Shown here piece after piece: positions 1 through 12,400 of a stretch of DNA of 64,000 bases. Within the stretch, counting starts at the first letter, position 1. Each line of letters starts with the position of its first letter. Both the position numbers and the translations under genes were made by a program. This DNA is from Caprimulgus europaeus (Eukaryota; Chordata; Aves; Caprimulgiformes; Caprimulgidae), in contig OU015530.1 in NCBI GenBank assembly GCA_907165065.1, forward strand, positions 51,310,465 through 51,374,464, in the 5' to 3' direction. The notes beneath the pieces were generated by a model. That model was given only the letters and a program-made list of their open reading frames with translations, did not search any database and was not told the origin of the DNA.

Positions 1-2559
1 CCAGGGGCTTCTCCAGGCCATCTTAACATCCCGGCACAGTGAGCACCCTCAGCTGTCCAAATCTCACTTGAGGTGCAAAAAGCCATGAAGAAGGGCTGTC
101 CCTTGGATCTCACATGGACCCTGTGTCTCCACCAGCAGACACGAGCAGCTTCTCCAGAGATCTGGCACCTCCTCTAGAGCAACCACGGCAGGCAGGCAGA
201 CAAGGACACCGTCCACCATAGACAAAGCCATACTGTCCTGAGGGCACACACCAGCATTATGAAGCCTATTTTGCAGTAAGTGTTGCAAATCAAAAAGGAA
301 GCTGTGCATCTTTTTGGACAAACACAGCAGAACACCACTGTGAGTTGCCTGCACATCCTCCTTCTGCTCTTTTCAGAAGTTTCCCTTCTTTGTGCTTCTG
401 GCTTTTTCTCCCCTGTGCATCATCCTTAGAGACCCTTAGCTCTTTGCTTTCAAAAACATTAATGATTAATCCTCACTCTAGCTCCTGACAATTAGCAGGT
501 TTCCTCCTTTGGTGGTGTGAGTCAGTTGCAGTCACAGTAAAAGCCTCTTGGACCATCCTGGCTAGACTGACATGCAGACATTTCATCAACACAGGCCAAT
601 CTGTGATTTGTCAGGATGCCCAGATGTAATAATGAAAATGGGGACTGAATTATGAAAGTAGAAATATTACTTAGAGATCATATTGTCAGATATTCCTGTT
701 TCTAACACTCACTCCAAAGAACAAATGCATCTAGAAAACCCGTCTGCAGTGGCACACTGCTGTATGCCACTCATGCATAATAAGAATGTAATTTTCCATC
801 ACCTGGCATAAACATAAACCCAGAGCCTGTTGTCAGCTCTCCATGAAAGCTCGTTAGCTAGAGGCATTACATGTGTAGAAACTTTTCCTGGCAAAAGTCT
901 TCTGAGTATTTTGCACTGCGGCTCATTGCTGTGGGTAAAAGTTCATTGCAAAGTCCTATTGTACCTTTTCAATCGCTAAGGACCTCGGCAAGACACAATT
1001 CATGTTGCCCTATTGACTGGATGCAGTAGGGCTCCTTGTAGTAAAATCCTCTAGTAAAATCTTTTTCTTTTTTTTTTTTTTTTCTTTCTGCCTTTTTTTC
1101 TCTCCCTGCCACTTAACAGGTTGCTATGGCTGGAAATACAATTTGCTTATCTGTGCAATGCAGTGAGACAAATCAAGGCTTTCATTGTCTGCTGAATATT
1201 ACTGTATTAAAACCTGCTCAAGTAGCTTCCACTTCATCTTTCCTTTAAAGTAAAAGTTACAAGTTCTGCCCAACTAATCTGTGAGTTTTATGATAGGAGG
1301 AAGATGGACAGCCAACCTTGACACAGGGGATCCATTTCAAGAGCTACAGACATATCAAGAAAGTTAGTGATTACAGAACCCTCTGATGAATTTGACTATC
1401 AAAAATTCGTTAGACGTTTGGAATAGCTCAAGAACACAAGTCCTGCAAAGCAATCTCTTTTAATGCTTCATAAAGAAATAGAGAGATAAGAAGACTGAAC
1501 AGCCTGACATTGCTATTAAAGAACTTGATTCTTCAACCCCATGGACTTCTATCTGCACTTGAGCAAGCTGTCTTTCATGTGAATTACTTGCACGATTTAT
1601 TCACTCTTAGCAGCACCTGCTAGTCACCAAGCATGAGTGCTAATAAACGTCAGTTAATATTGCAAAATATGGCCCTGCATTATAAAATGAGAACAGTAGC
1701 ACATTAACGGAATTTAGCTTAGCTCCAAATTTCTTACCCACTTTGAACAGCTACAGTCATTGAACAGCCATTAAAAACCCACTCAGAGTTTATATTGCCC
1801 TACTATGGCAATATTCCCAGAGGTTTCAACCTGAACAGTGATTCAGGATCTGGCTAACTGAGAGATTTAGCTCAATAATGACTCAGAGGATGAATCTGAT
1901 TCTACAGTACTGAATAATCAGAGGAACTACTGAAATCAATAGAGCTACTCAGGAATAATAAAAAAGAGAGCAGGATAAAAACAGAATGATAATTAGCTTA
2001 TAGCAATATTTCAGAAAAACATTCTTATTAAATAACAAAAACATTTATTATTAATAAAGGTAATGGCATATAATAAGGTTATGCTACTGTTGGATCAGTG
2101 TGGTTTGACTGTGTTTATCAGAGTGGTGATGCTTGCATGTTGAACAGAAACTCTGTTCTTCCTAGGTGCATGTCTCAAAGGACTTCCACTATTGACTCAG
2201 GCATGCACACAGAAAAGACAAACACACCTGTAGCATAATATGACCCATTGAAATTTTTTCTCTCCTAGTAGGAAATACTTCTCTTTTTTTAATATATTTT
2301 TGAGCTGTGGACTTCTGTGTAGTAATTCTAAATCTACTGACAAAAGCTTGCATAGTCACCTTCTTTGGACCACTTGGAGGTATACCACATCTCCCCAGGG
2401 AGCTGAAGACCTCAGGCTAAACCCTACTATGTCCAGAAGATAGTTACAGATGCTTTGAGTACAGGTGATGTCTCCAGCTGCATGACTACAAGAGGGAAAG
2501 CTGTGTGGTACCCTATACCTAGGCCAGAGGCACCAAGTCTGTGTAGCTTCAGTTGACAT

Positions 2560-3155
2560 TGTCCTGGTTTTGCTAGGATGGAGTTAATTTATTTTTAATA
2601 GCTAGGAACCACTGTGTTTTGGTTTCAGTGTGGGATTTGTTATGAGAAGAATGTTGATAAGGTACAAGGACACCGTGGTTGTAAGTGCAAAGGACTTGGG
2701 GCCGGGGGGAAGTGTAGTAGCTAGCAAAACCCAGGACTGACAGTTGGATTTGGCAATAAGATATCCCATATCATATTATGTCATGCTCAGTATATTAACC
2801 AGGGCTCACCAGAAAGGGGAGGATTCTCTCAGGAATCTCTCAGGCTCGCTTTTCCGGGACTTCAATTTCAGTTTCAGGGTTCCTTTTCACTCCCCCGGGA
2901 TCGTTATCAGCGGGTGGTGAGCAATTGTAGTGTGCATCACTCATTTATACATATACATATAGTTGCTATCATTATTATTATCATTACTATTTTAATTTTA
3001 TTTTACTCTAAGTATTAAATTGTTCTTATCTCAACCTACAAGTGTCATCACCTTTACCCTGACAATTCTCTTACCAATTCCCTGGGGTTGGAAGCAGGGA
3101 GGAGGCTGCGAGTGGCTGTGTCTTGTTTGGCTGCCAGCTAAGTTAAACTATCACA
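2560..3155 (+). mobile_element. Solo ERV long terminal repeat (about 596 bp)
   Basis: The segment begins tgtcctggttttgctaggat and ends ..gttaaactatcaca, giving the TG...CA termini of a retroviral LTR. It contains a TATA-like tatattaa after 'catgctcag' (about 2790), the block 'cagcgggtggtgagcaattg' (about 2909-2928), an attattatt run, and a polyadenylation-like attaaa (about 3013) followed by 'ttatctcaacctacaagtg'. This layout matches a widespread avian ERV LTR that I recognise from memory; I do not assign a family name. Its sense is plus, antisense to DPP6. No internal retroviral genes adjoin it, so it is a solo LTR. Five-base flanks (gacat / atatc) do not form a clear target-site duplication, which suggests age or a disturbed edge. 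Confidence 0.8.
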
Positions 3156-3224
3156 ATATCCACAGCACAGAAACTCCCATAAATAAGTGGATAGTAAATA
3201 AACCCTAACGTTTTGTATATGCAG

Positions 3225-3837
3225 AATGTCCAGTAGAGAAATGCTGGTGTCATTGTTCAGCTGCAGCTGGGCTAAGACTACGCTGTTGCTTGCTCATTCC
3301 CTCAACTCCAGTGGGAGGGGGAAGAGAAAATATCACAAAGGGGCTTGTGGGTCAACATGAGGACAGGGAGGGACACTCACCAATTATGGTCATGGGCAAA
3401 ACAGACTCAACTTGGGGAAGAAAAATCAATTTGATTTGTTACCAATCAATCAGAGTAGGATAATGAGACACAAAACCACATCTTAAAATACCTTTTCCCC
3501 ACCTCTCCCTTCTTCCTAGGCTTAAATTACTTTGCTCTCAACTTCTCTATCTTGGGTATAACTCCTTTTCCTCCTTCCTCACGGATTTGAGTGTCTGTAG
3601 TTGCCTCTCTTACATCCCCTTCCTTTCTCCTCTGCAGGTAGTCTTTGTTGTTGATGTACTTGATCAGGTGGTGTTTCCTCTTATATATGGATTCCCAGGT
3701 GCACTTCACCATTGCTGATGGGTTTGGCCTGGGCTGAAGGCAGGTCCACCTTGGAGCTGGGGAAACTTCTCACAGGAACCATCCCTGTAGCCCCTTCCCC
3801 TGCTACCAAAAAACTCCCACCACACAAACCCAACACA
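3225..3837 (-). mobile_element. ERV LTR, minus orientation (about 610 bp, diverged)
   Basis: Read on the minus strand the element starts tgtgttgggtttgtgtgg (plus 3837 leftward). It has a TATA box in 'ccatatataagagg' (about 3686) and ends near 3225, where the edge is blurred. The plus-strand blocks 'gcttgtgggtcaacatgagg' (about 3342-3361) and 'aaaacagactcaacttgggg' (about 3399-3418) are shared with the LTR at 29855-30690, so both belong to one family. I recognise the family as avian ERV-derived but cannot name it with certainty. It stands tail-to-tail with the LTR at 2560-3155, about 70 bp away. There are no coding remains next to it. Confidence 0.75.
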
Positions 3838-5983
3838 GCTGGCTTAAATCAGTTTGCAGTGAAGAACATTTCTGCAACAGCCACTTAAAAGCCCTTTAGA
3901 TTAAGGGAATAAGAATATGCCTAGATGAGGACAGGCAAATTAGGGAAATACCTTCTCTTCTAGTGAGGTGGAACCGGGTAGAAATAAAGATGCTGTGAGT
4001 GTTTCCCTCCATATTTGCAGAACACAAAGGGTATGAAGGCCTTCAAGGGTCCTCAAAGGGCACTGGCAGGGTGAGCAAGGTGGCATCACCCAGCTCTTGC
4101 TCCTGAGAGGGGAGCTGCTGGGGCTCATCAGGCACAGGGTACTTGGCACTTTGCCCAGCAAAGGGCTAGTCCCTGAGACATTTCTCATCTCAGGCACTAC
4201 CCCTGCACATGTCTATAGTCACCAACACTTTTATTTTTTAATTTATGACCATTTTAATTTCCTTGGAGAGTCCAAAGTTTGTGTCTCTAATGATTGCTGT
4301 TTTTCCTTTAAAGCTACAACAATTAAATCTTCTAATGAGAGTTTTAATTGGATACTGAATTAAATACGAGATGAAGTTAACTATTCATACTGGCAATGGA
4401 ATTCCAGAGATTTTTTTATTATTACTTTTGTTGTACTGATTTGAGTTTTCTGTTCCCTGTTGTATCTTGTTTCTCACAGTTGTACATCAATTCCACCATT
4501 TTCAACTTTTTAATTTCAGCTGACAAAAACCCCATTCATAAACCAGCACATAAACATTTCTGAAGAAAGTATCAAACTGCATAGAAAAATGTACATATAA
4601 ACACACACACACAGCCATGCAGTAAGAACAAAAAGAAATTGTCTGCATAGTTGGATCTAAAACTGGTAGGAAAAAAGCATTAAAAATTAATATAATGGAA
4701 AAGCAATTAAGAATATTAAAGAAAAAAAACCCCACCCTGATTAATTAACTGCAAATTATAAGTATTACTTTGAATTGGGTTATACAGAACAGTATCAAAT
4801 TACTAATTACCCTTGCCCGCTTTGTTCAAAGATCATGAATGTGCATTTTAATTTACACTGGAGTAAGCTAAATACACTGAGAAACAGCATGTAGGATTTT
4901 GCAGAATCGCTGGGGATGAGGGGAAACTCCTCCATTACCATATAGATGACATGCACAGAGTTATACATGACACCCACTAGATCCAGCTCCTATTGTTCCT
5001 TAGGATGTAGCAGGAAAATATCAGAAATTATAATAAAGCTTATAACCTACCAGATAATAAATGTAACCCAGACTCCACAAATCCCCATCTAACAAAGATA
5101 ATTTTGTCTGCTGTTTTTTGCTGATTAAGGATGGCTTTGAAAAAAAATACCTTTCTCTTTCCCCCTCTTTATCTGTTGCATTTATTGGCAGAATGGAGAT
5201 GGCTCCATTTTTATCTACCTAACAGCTCACAATATCTAACATAGACTAATCTTCATTTCCAAGGCCCTCACAGCCTGCTCTACCCTTAAACACTTCCTAT
5301 TTAGTACTGACAATTCCCAAATAAAAAAGACTCATTACAGCAACTCCTTTTTCCAACCACATATTTTTACCGTGATGTTAGCAGCGCTGCCGTGTTGAGA
5401 TCACAGCTGATTCATATCTTGCTATTCCCCGCAGTAGTCTGAGGAATGGATCTGGTTTTGTGGTCTGTCTGCTTAGCACAAGGCACAGCCAGGCCACAGG
5501 ACATACCAAGCTGTCAAGTACTTTCCTACCACCAGCCTATGAAACGTATATTTTCGAATGCCACAAAATGTTCCAATGGCAAACATTATCAAATTAGAAA
5601 GAAAGTACCATCATCCTTGATGAGAAGGACCAGAACGGCCGAGTTTTAGTCCTCACCCTTTATAGTTTATCACTTAAAAAAGTCATTTTCTAAGTCATGT
5701 TATTCCTGGAGTATTTGGGTGTAGGTTACACTTAGAGATGCCAATTTTACTATATACTGTCCTGTCTTTCTAAGGCTTCCTTGAATGCCTTTCATCTTTT
5801 CATGGTAACTTCTCCCCTGGAAAACACGTCAGATCTGGGCTGGCTGAACATCCCTTCCCACAGTCCTCGAGGTGGGTACTTGGCCCTGCTCCTCTAGGAA
5901 CAGAGACCCATGTGTGGAAACACCCATAATAGAGGGAGGCTTGATTTACTCTCTGGGTTTCTTCAGGGTGATACTTCTCTGTC

Positions 5984-6043
5984 ATTCCCTCCAACCCCTG
6001 AAGATTCCCTCCAACCCCCGAAGATTCCCTCCAACCCCCTGAC
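5984..6043 (+). repeat. Tandem repeat, three units of 20 bp
   Basis: Three adjoining units read attccctccaacccctgaag (5984-6003), attccctccaacccccgaag (6004-6023) and a diverged third, attccctccaaccccctgac (6024-6043). Units one and two differ at a single base. The array abuts the 5' edge of the CR1 fragment at 6042-6444. It may be a local duplication at the insertion edge. Confidence 0.9.
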
Positions 6044-6444
6044 AGGCTGAAAGAGTTGGGGCTGTTCAGCCTGGAAAAGAGAAGGCTCCAGGAGATCTTA
6101 TAGCGGCCTTCCAGTACCTGAAGGGCAGCTACAAGAAAGCTGGGGAGAGACTTTTCACAAGGACAGTTAATGACAGAACAAGGGGAAATGGCTTTAAGCT
6201 GGAAGAGGGTAGGTTTAGATGAGATATTAGGAAAAAATTATTTCATGTGAGGGTGGTGAGACAGTGGAACAGGTTGCCCAAGGAAGTTGTGGATGCTCCC
6301 TCCCTGGAAGTGTTCAAGGCCAGGTTGGATGAGGCTTTGAGCAACCTGGTCTAGTGGAAGGTATCCCTGTTCATGGCAGGAGGGTTGGAACTCGATGATC
6401 TTTAAGGTCCCTTCCAACCCAAACCATTCTATGATTCTATGATT
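6042..6444 (+). mobile_element. CR1 LINE 3' end, 5'-truncated
   Basis: About 400 bp in sense orientation. It starts with 'ttcagcctggaaaagagaag' (coding FSLEKRR in CR1 ORF2), passes through 'gtggaacaggttgcccaagg' (the W(N)RLP signature) and ends in 'ggtcccttccaacccaaacc' followed by 'attctatgattctatgatt'. This short directly repeated octamer tail without poly(A) is diagnostic for CR1. The rest of ORF2 is absent, as is usual for 5'-truncated copies. It is antisense to DPP6 and lies in an intron. Confidence 0.95.
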
Positions 6445-9400
6445 GTGCACTCCAGTCTGTGGTTATAAATCCCAACGACATTGTTGGCACGTTGGGTGTT
6501 AGGTTCCATCTTCATCAGGCTTAACAGGATTCCAACAGTATGTGAAAATATTCAAAGTCTGGTTACATCATGATTACACAGATTTTTATTATTTTTCAGT
6601 ATGAAGAGCATTTCTTTAAGGAGTACTAACGGGATGTCTGGTTTCTGTTTTGCAGATCTATATTAATGAACTGAAAAAAGGACCATGATATACTGCTATA
6701 AACACCACCACCTGGTTGACGAACTGCCTGTAAATTATCTCTCTGTGCCTTGTGTCTCAGGGAGCTGGTTTAGTGCAGTTCTAAGTCTAAATCCATAACT
6801 GGTATAAATAATGTATCTAGTGATACATACAAACTAAGGATCCAGTTCTTGCTTTTCAACTTAATATAAAGAAATGTAACAGTGTTATGCTTGTCCACTA
6901 AGGACTTAGGCATTTGAAGGAAGCAAATTCACTCCTTTCATACCTACGATTGCTCTACATGAATCATTATTTTCCACTTGAAACCAAAAATAGACATTTA
7001 CTCAGGAAAACTGTTCAGACAAACAACTATCTTATGCTTTCCTTTCTTTTTCAAGTGGTCAGCAAAGTGCACACTGTTTCCACTAATCTAAACAACAAGC
7101 TGAAAATGAAGTAAAGCCAGAAAGGAGAAGTGACTCTTGATCTTCAGCTGCATTTTATTGGATGCAGTTAAGGCAAAGAGCTAGTTTCTCCTCTAAGTCA
7201 TATCTCAGCTGTGCTTTCAAATGCAAACTTTCTGCTAGAGCAGAAGGACAGGTCAAATATGGGATAATGTTGGTCAGGGACAGTATCTGGATGTCCCAGG
7301 GATGTTATTTTGCTGGAACCAAAGCCAAATGCTTTGTGATTTGCTGTTTATGACAAACATTCGGTAGACCTGCATTTGTAATTTCTACAGAGTCCAAGCA
7401 AATAATTAATGCAGGAGAACAACAGTTCAGGGAGGGGAACAGAAAGGTTGGATGTTTTAATCCTAATACACTTAGTCAGGGACAGTGCTTGGGCTTTGAG
7501 CAACATGGCTACATCCATCATGTTGCCACTTTCCTCCTTTCCCAGTGAAAGGAGCTGTGCTAGGACTGGATTCTGCAGTGGCTCTTTTGAAGACACGGTG
7601 GGATGGAGGAAAACATACCTCTGGGCTTCACCACTCTTCCTGCAACTTCCCTTGAGGCTGAGATGCCATTCAGAAGTGGCTGATGAGCTGCACAATCTGC
7701 TCATTAAAGATAATCTTGGGCCGTGGTAATGAGTAGATCATGTACTACAACACTTCTGAGTCGTAGCTCACACTAGAAGAAAATTGTTGTTATGTCTGCA
7801 TTTCTGTCTTACTACTCCCACCTCTCATCTGGCATTGCAGGCTCTCTGCTAATAGAGCCAGAACCATCCTGTTAAAGTTATCTCTATAAAGTTTCTCCTT
7901 TTTGGGGTTACTATTCTGTCTCACATCATTTTAAATCTCACAAAAGCACTGACACATTTCTGATGCATGCCAGGCTTTCCTGGTTCACTATGTATCAGGT
8001 CAGCATCCAGTTCAAATTCTCCTCACCAGCAAGCTCAAAAACAGATGCCCAAAATTCATAGGCAGCCTCTTAAACAAGAGATGCCCCATACACAGACTTA
8101 TGGTGGCCTTACTCAAACAACATAACATTTTAACTGAGTTCAGCATTCCCAAGAAAGGGGTTTTTAGAAGAACTTTAAGTTCATGAAGTGAACTTTGTGT
8201 TCATTCAATGTGTTGTAGCTCGAGATGTACAAGAAGAAAGACGCCAACCTATCCCATTGCTGCTCTGGGTCTGGTGTTTATCAGCAGCATCCAGGAGCCA
8301 GTGCAGCAGCTTCACTGACTTGGCTAAAATGAGGAAAACCACAAGGAAATTCCTAACCTGCTTCCTGCTCCATAGTGCTGGACAACAACCGCATCAACTC
8401 CCTGAGCCTTCTCCTGACCCTCCCATCCCATCAATTTATTTTTAGCATCAATAGCTGATGATACCTCCACAGTTGTTCCAGATGCCAAATATTAGAGAAG
8501 AAAGACAAGAAGCAAGAAAGAATTCTGAAATACCTACACTTGGCTGGAAACATGATTTCTCCAGGGCATCATCACTCACGATACAATCTGGGCAAGGAGT
8601 TCTAAATCACAAGGCTTTTATACCCTTATCAAGTGCCTTCAAACATATAGACCTTCGGGCAACACACAGGGTGTTGCAGGGTGAAGAACAGAGAGAAGGG
8701 AAAGAAAAAACCCAAACCATAATTTTAAAGCAGCACAATTAATCTTTTCCCTCCCCATGTGCTGCAACTTTGTGCTGTGCCTCCGAGAGGCAGCACAGCC
8801 TCAGTTATCACACCTGCAATCCTTAAGCTACCGGGGACATAGCTCTCCTCTCCTGTCCTGTTCTCACGATTTCTACACTCCAGAATAATATGTAACAGTC
8901 TCCAGGTTAGTACGGGTCAGTTCAATAATCAAGTGAAGTTTAATTTTTAAAATTAGATATTGAATCTTTTAAGTCATCTCCATGCCTACAGTCTGAAGCA
9001 GAGAAGGTAAAATCAAAACAAATGCAATAAATACAATGATCTCCAGATAATTCCCATCAGGTAAGATTTACTTCAATGTCTGTTTTCAGACTGTTGCCTT
9101 CAATTTTAAAAGCACAATAGCACCAAAACATAATGTTTTGCTTCTAAGAGCTATTTTTCTTCAGTTCTATTTCTTACTAGTTTCCCAAATCTTTAATCTA
9201 GCTTTCTTGAAAGCCTCCAAGAATTGCTTTTGATCTTACGCAGCCTTACACAGTAGCAACCAATGCCGATTTTTTTTTTGCTGCTATTGTTGTTAAATCA
9301 AACACAAGACAATGACTCAACTTTGAGGAAAAGCAAAACTAATGTAGGAGGCAAGTGGTTGTGAGTCACATGTGTAAAAAGGGAATGATTGAAGTGATTT

Positions 9401-12400
9401 GCTTCTATTTTCTGGGGTTTTCAAGTCAGGTGAGAGTCCATCAGCCTCTCTACGGTGAAGAACAGGTTTAACAGCAATTGTTTGCCTTCTGCTTGTAGGG
9501 TGCCCCATGGGTTGACAAGGCTCCTGCTCCTGTTCAAGTCACCTGGGACCAGCCCAGCCTTCCTGTGTGGTGACCCATGTAGACATATCTCTCCTGTCAT
9601 GCACCTAGGACCAAACCTGAAGGGGATCTGCCAGGGGTCTGTACTGGCTACGATCCCAGGAATGTGCCAAGAACAGCCAGATCTGGGTTTTCATGTGATG
9701 TTCTGCATTTTACTTGGCATCTAGTGGCCAAGGTGAGACTCCCACCTCCATTTTGTGTCCTAATTTCTCTCTTCTCATCTAAAACCAGGTCAATAATTGT
9801 GCCTCAGTTTGCCTGTTTCTAAAAAAAAAGTGGTAATAATTGCTGTTCTACCAGGACATTATGTGAAGTTTTATTAACTGATGCTTGCAAAAGGCATTAA
9901 GATCAAGACAGAATAATTGCCTCAGTGAAGGTCATAATTAGACACATACCAAGAGATACACTGAGCATCATCTGTGATGCTCATTTAATGATGTATTTTA
10001 GCTCCAGGTGGGTGGGTGCTAAGGAGGTGTTCAAAGGCGACCGCTGTATTTAGCATGAAGTTTAAGCACTTTATAATACTGACACGTGAACAATCCCATG
10101 TAAATGATGTCACAGACATTAAAGATGAAAGAAAGGTTCACACTACACTGAAGTACAAGAAATGGACCTTGCAGTGGAGCAGGGTAGATCTCTCTGATGT
10201 GAAGCCATCAGCAAACCCTGGTCAGGGAGGGTTGTGCTAGACAGCCTTGCCTGGCTCTCCTTGGCTATGGGTCAGCTCAGGGCCAGTGTTAATCTGATCA
10301 AAAAGGGGATTGAGAAAAGCTCATCCGACTCAGGCTGTGAAATCATGCTCTTGAAACCTAATAATTTCTACAGCAACCAGTTGTCATGTCACGAAGAATT
10401 ACGATCTAAAGTTGGGGAGGGAAAGAACAAGCTGACACACTTTTGTGAATCCCAAATCCTGCATTAGGCAGAACTGGAAGACTTCCTGTTTGAAAAATAA
10501 TTCTAAAAAGTGTGCTGTAAAAAGTTCACTGTGAAACCCTCAGGCTCATTTTTCTAAATGTGATGGAACTGGGGAGCATCCCAGGATTACTGTAAGAACC
10601 TGAGAAAAATAAAAATTCATGCAGAAACTTTGGAGACAATTTCAAGAAGACATCAACAGAATGATGGACTTCTGTACTCATGAAAGCTTATAAATGACCT
10701 AATTTTAAAAAGATTTTTTTTTTATTAATTCTGCACTCTGCTCACTTTTCTTTTCCACTGAATATTTTATGTAACTGAGTTTTGAATTAAAATTCAAATC
10801 AAAAACCCCCCAGAAACACACTACCAAAAAACCGACCGTACACACTAATCAAAAGCAAAATGAGATTTCATCTCGCATTGCTTCTTTCTAATCAGGATGC
10901 TCTTTGCATACTAGATTTTCACAGCAAATCATGCAGATTCCTGACTTTGCAGCACTCCTCTTCTGTGTGGATCTCCACAGTGAAGCTGGCTGCTCCCAGC
11001 TCTCCATAGTCTTACCACATGGTGGCAATGTGTCTTCCACCTTCCTGCTAAGGAGGTGAACTGCCTCAGATTTCCTCCTTCATTATTTCTTACTCTAATG
11101 ATTATATTTGTAGGTGGCAAATACAGTCTTCTGAGTTTCTGCTTTCCATTTCCTTTATAAATTTAATACAGTCTTGTTGGGTTTATTTTTCAAATAAACT
11201 CTGAAACATTTCCAGGGACATTAAACCCTGTTATATAAGAGTTTTTGTTTCAGCTAATGCGATATTGCATGTTTCTCTGATCTCTAATGAAGTTTTGAGG
11301 ACCATTCGGGAATTATTCCTTTCTGCTAACATGCATTCATACCCCTTCTGTATTAACTCTTTCCCTCCATTATAGTACCTGTTGCCTTTAGTCTATATTG
11401 CTTTTAATTTTGTTGCCTCCTCAGAATAATAATATTAATACAAGTCTCAAATGATTTAAAAAGAGCTTAAAAATAATACAGGAAACATGAAAGAAAAAAA
11501 CTAAGGAATATGTACACTGAAAGAAAAAAGTAAAAGATACAGCCTGGAAAGGAATTACAGATGCATAAGAACATGTGATCCTTGAGAAATCAGGTCTTGT
11601 TAAACCACACTAAGGAGTAAACTTGCAGTCTTTGTTTTAGATACCTGTGCTACTGGGAAAATAATAATTAAAAAATCTATCTGTTACTGCATCATTTTAA
11701 AATAAGTATGTAAGATAGTCTAGATCTAAAATACAGTATAAACCTTTTTTCTGCATTTTTCAAAAAGCATTGATACTTCTCAGTAGAAGGTATTATTTTC
11801 TGGTCTCCAGCCCAGGCACCACAGTTGTAAGGCTTAATTAGTTATATGCATGAATAAAATACTATATAAGTCAGTGGAAACACTCAAAAAAAAGAAAATC
11901 TTGGAGCAAAACTTTGAGGAGTTTAAGGAACATGTATATTTGTTAGAGGTATCATCTTCTGCTTAACTGTATAATTTTGCTCTGGATCTAATATATAAAT
12001 CAGGGTATTGTACATACTAAATGAGACTGTAACTGTGAATTTTACATCTATTATTCTGGCATATTTGTGTGAATTATGGGAAATATTTTTTCTGCTGATA
12101 GTTTGAAATTCAAATACTCTGCCTGACAGACTGCAGTGGTTGCCCTTTACTGTATAGTCGGTACCAGGAGAAACAAAGGCTGAATATTTTCTTGGTGTAG
12201 CTTACATACAACCACTACAGTTGCAAAACCATCTAGGAGACCTAGCTACACCACAGGAAATTTTATGGATAAAAACACAGGGCAGCTGATAGTTTGCTCT
12301 GGTACTATACGGTGCTTCCACTCTTTAAAATCTCAAAAACCCTTTAAAAGTGAAAAGAGATTCCTTCAAAATCCACAACTGAGGAATTTGTTAATAAGAA

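Noticed and set aside
4602..4613. Short (AC)n run
   Set aside because: Only about six units; too short to list as a microsatellite.
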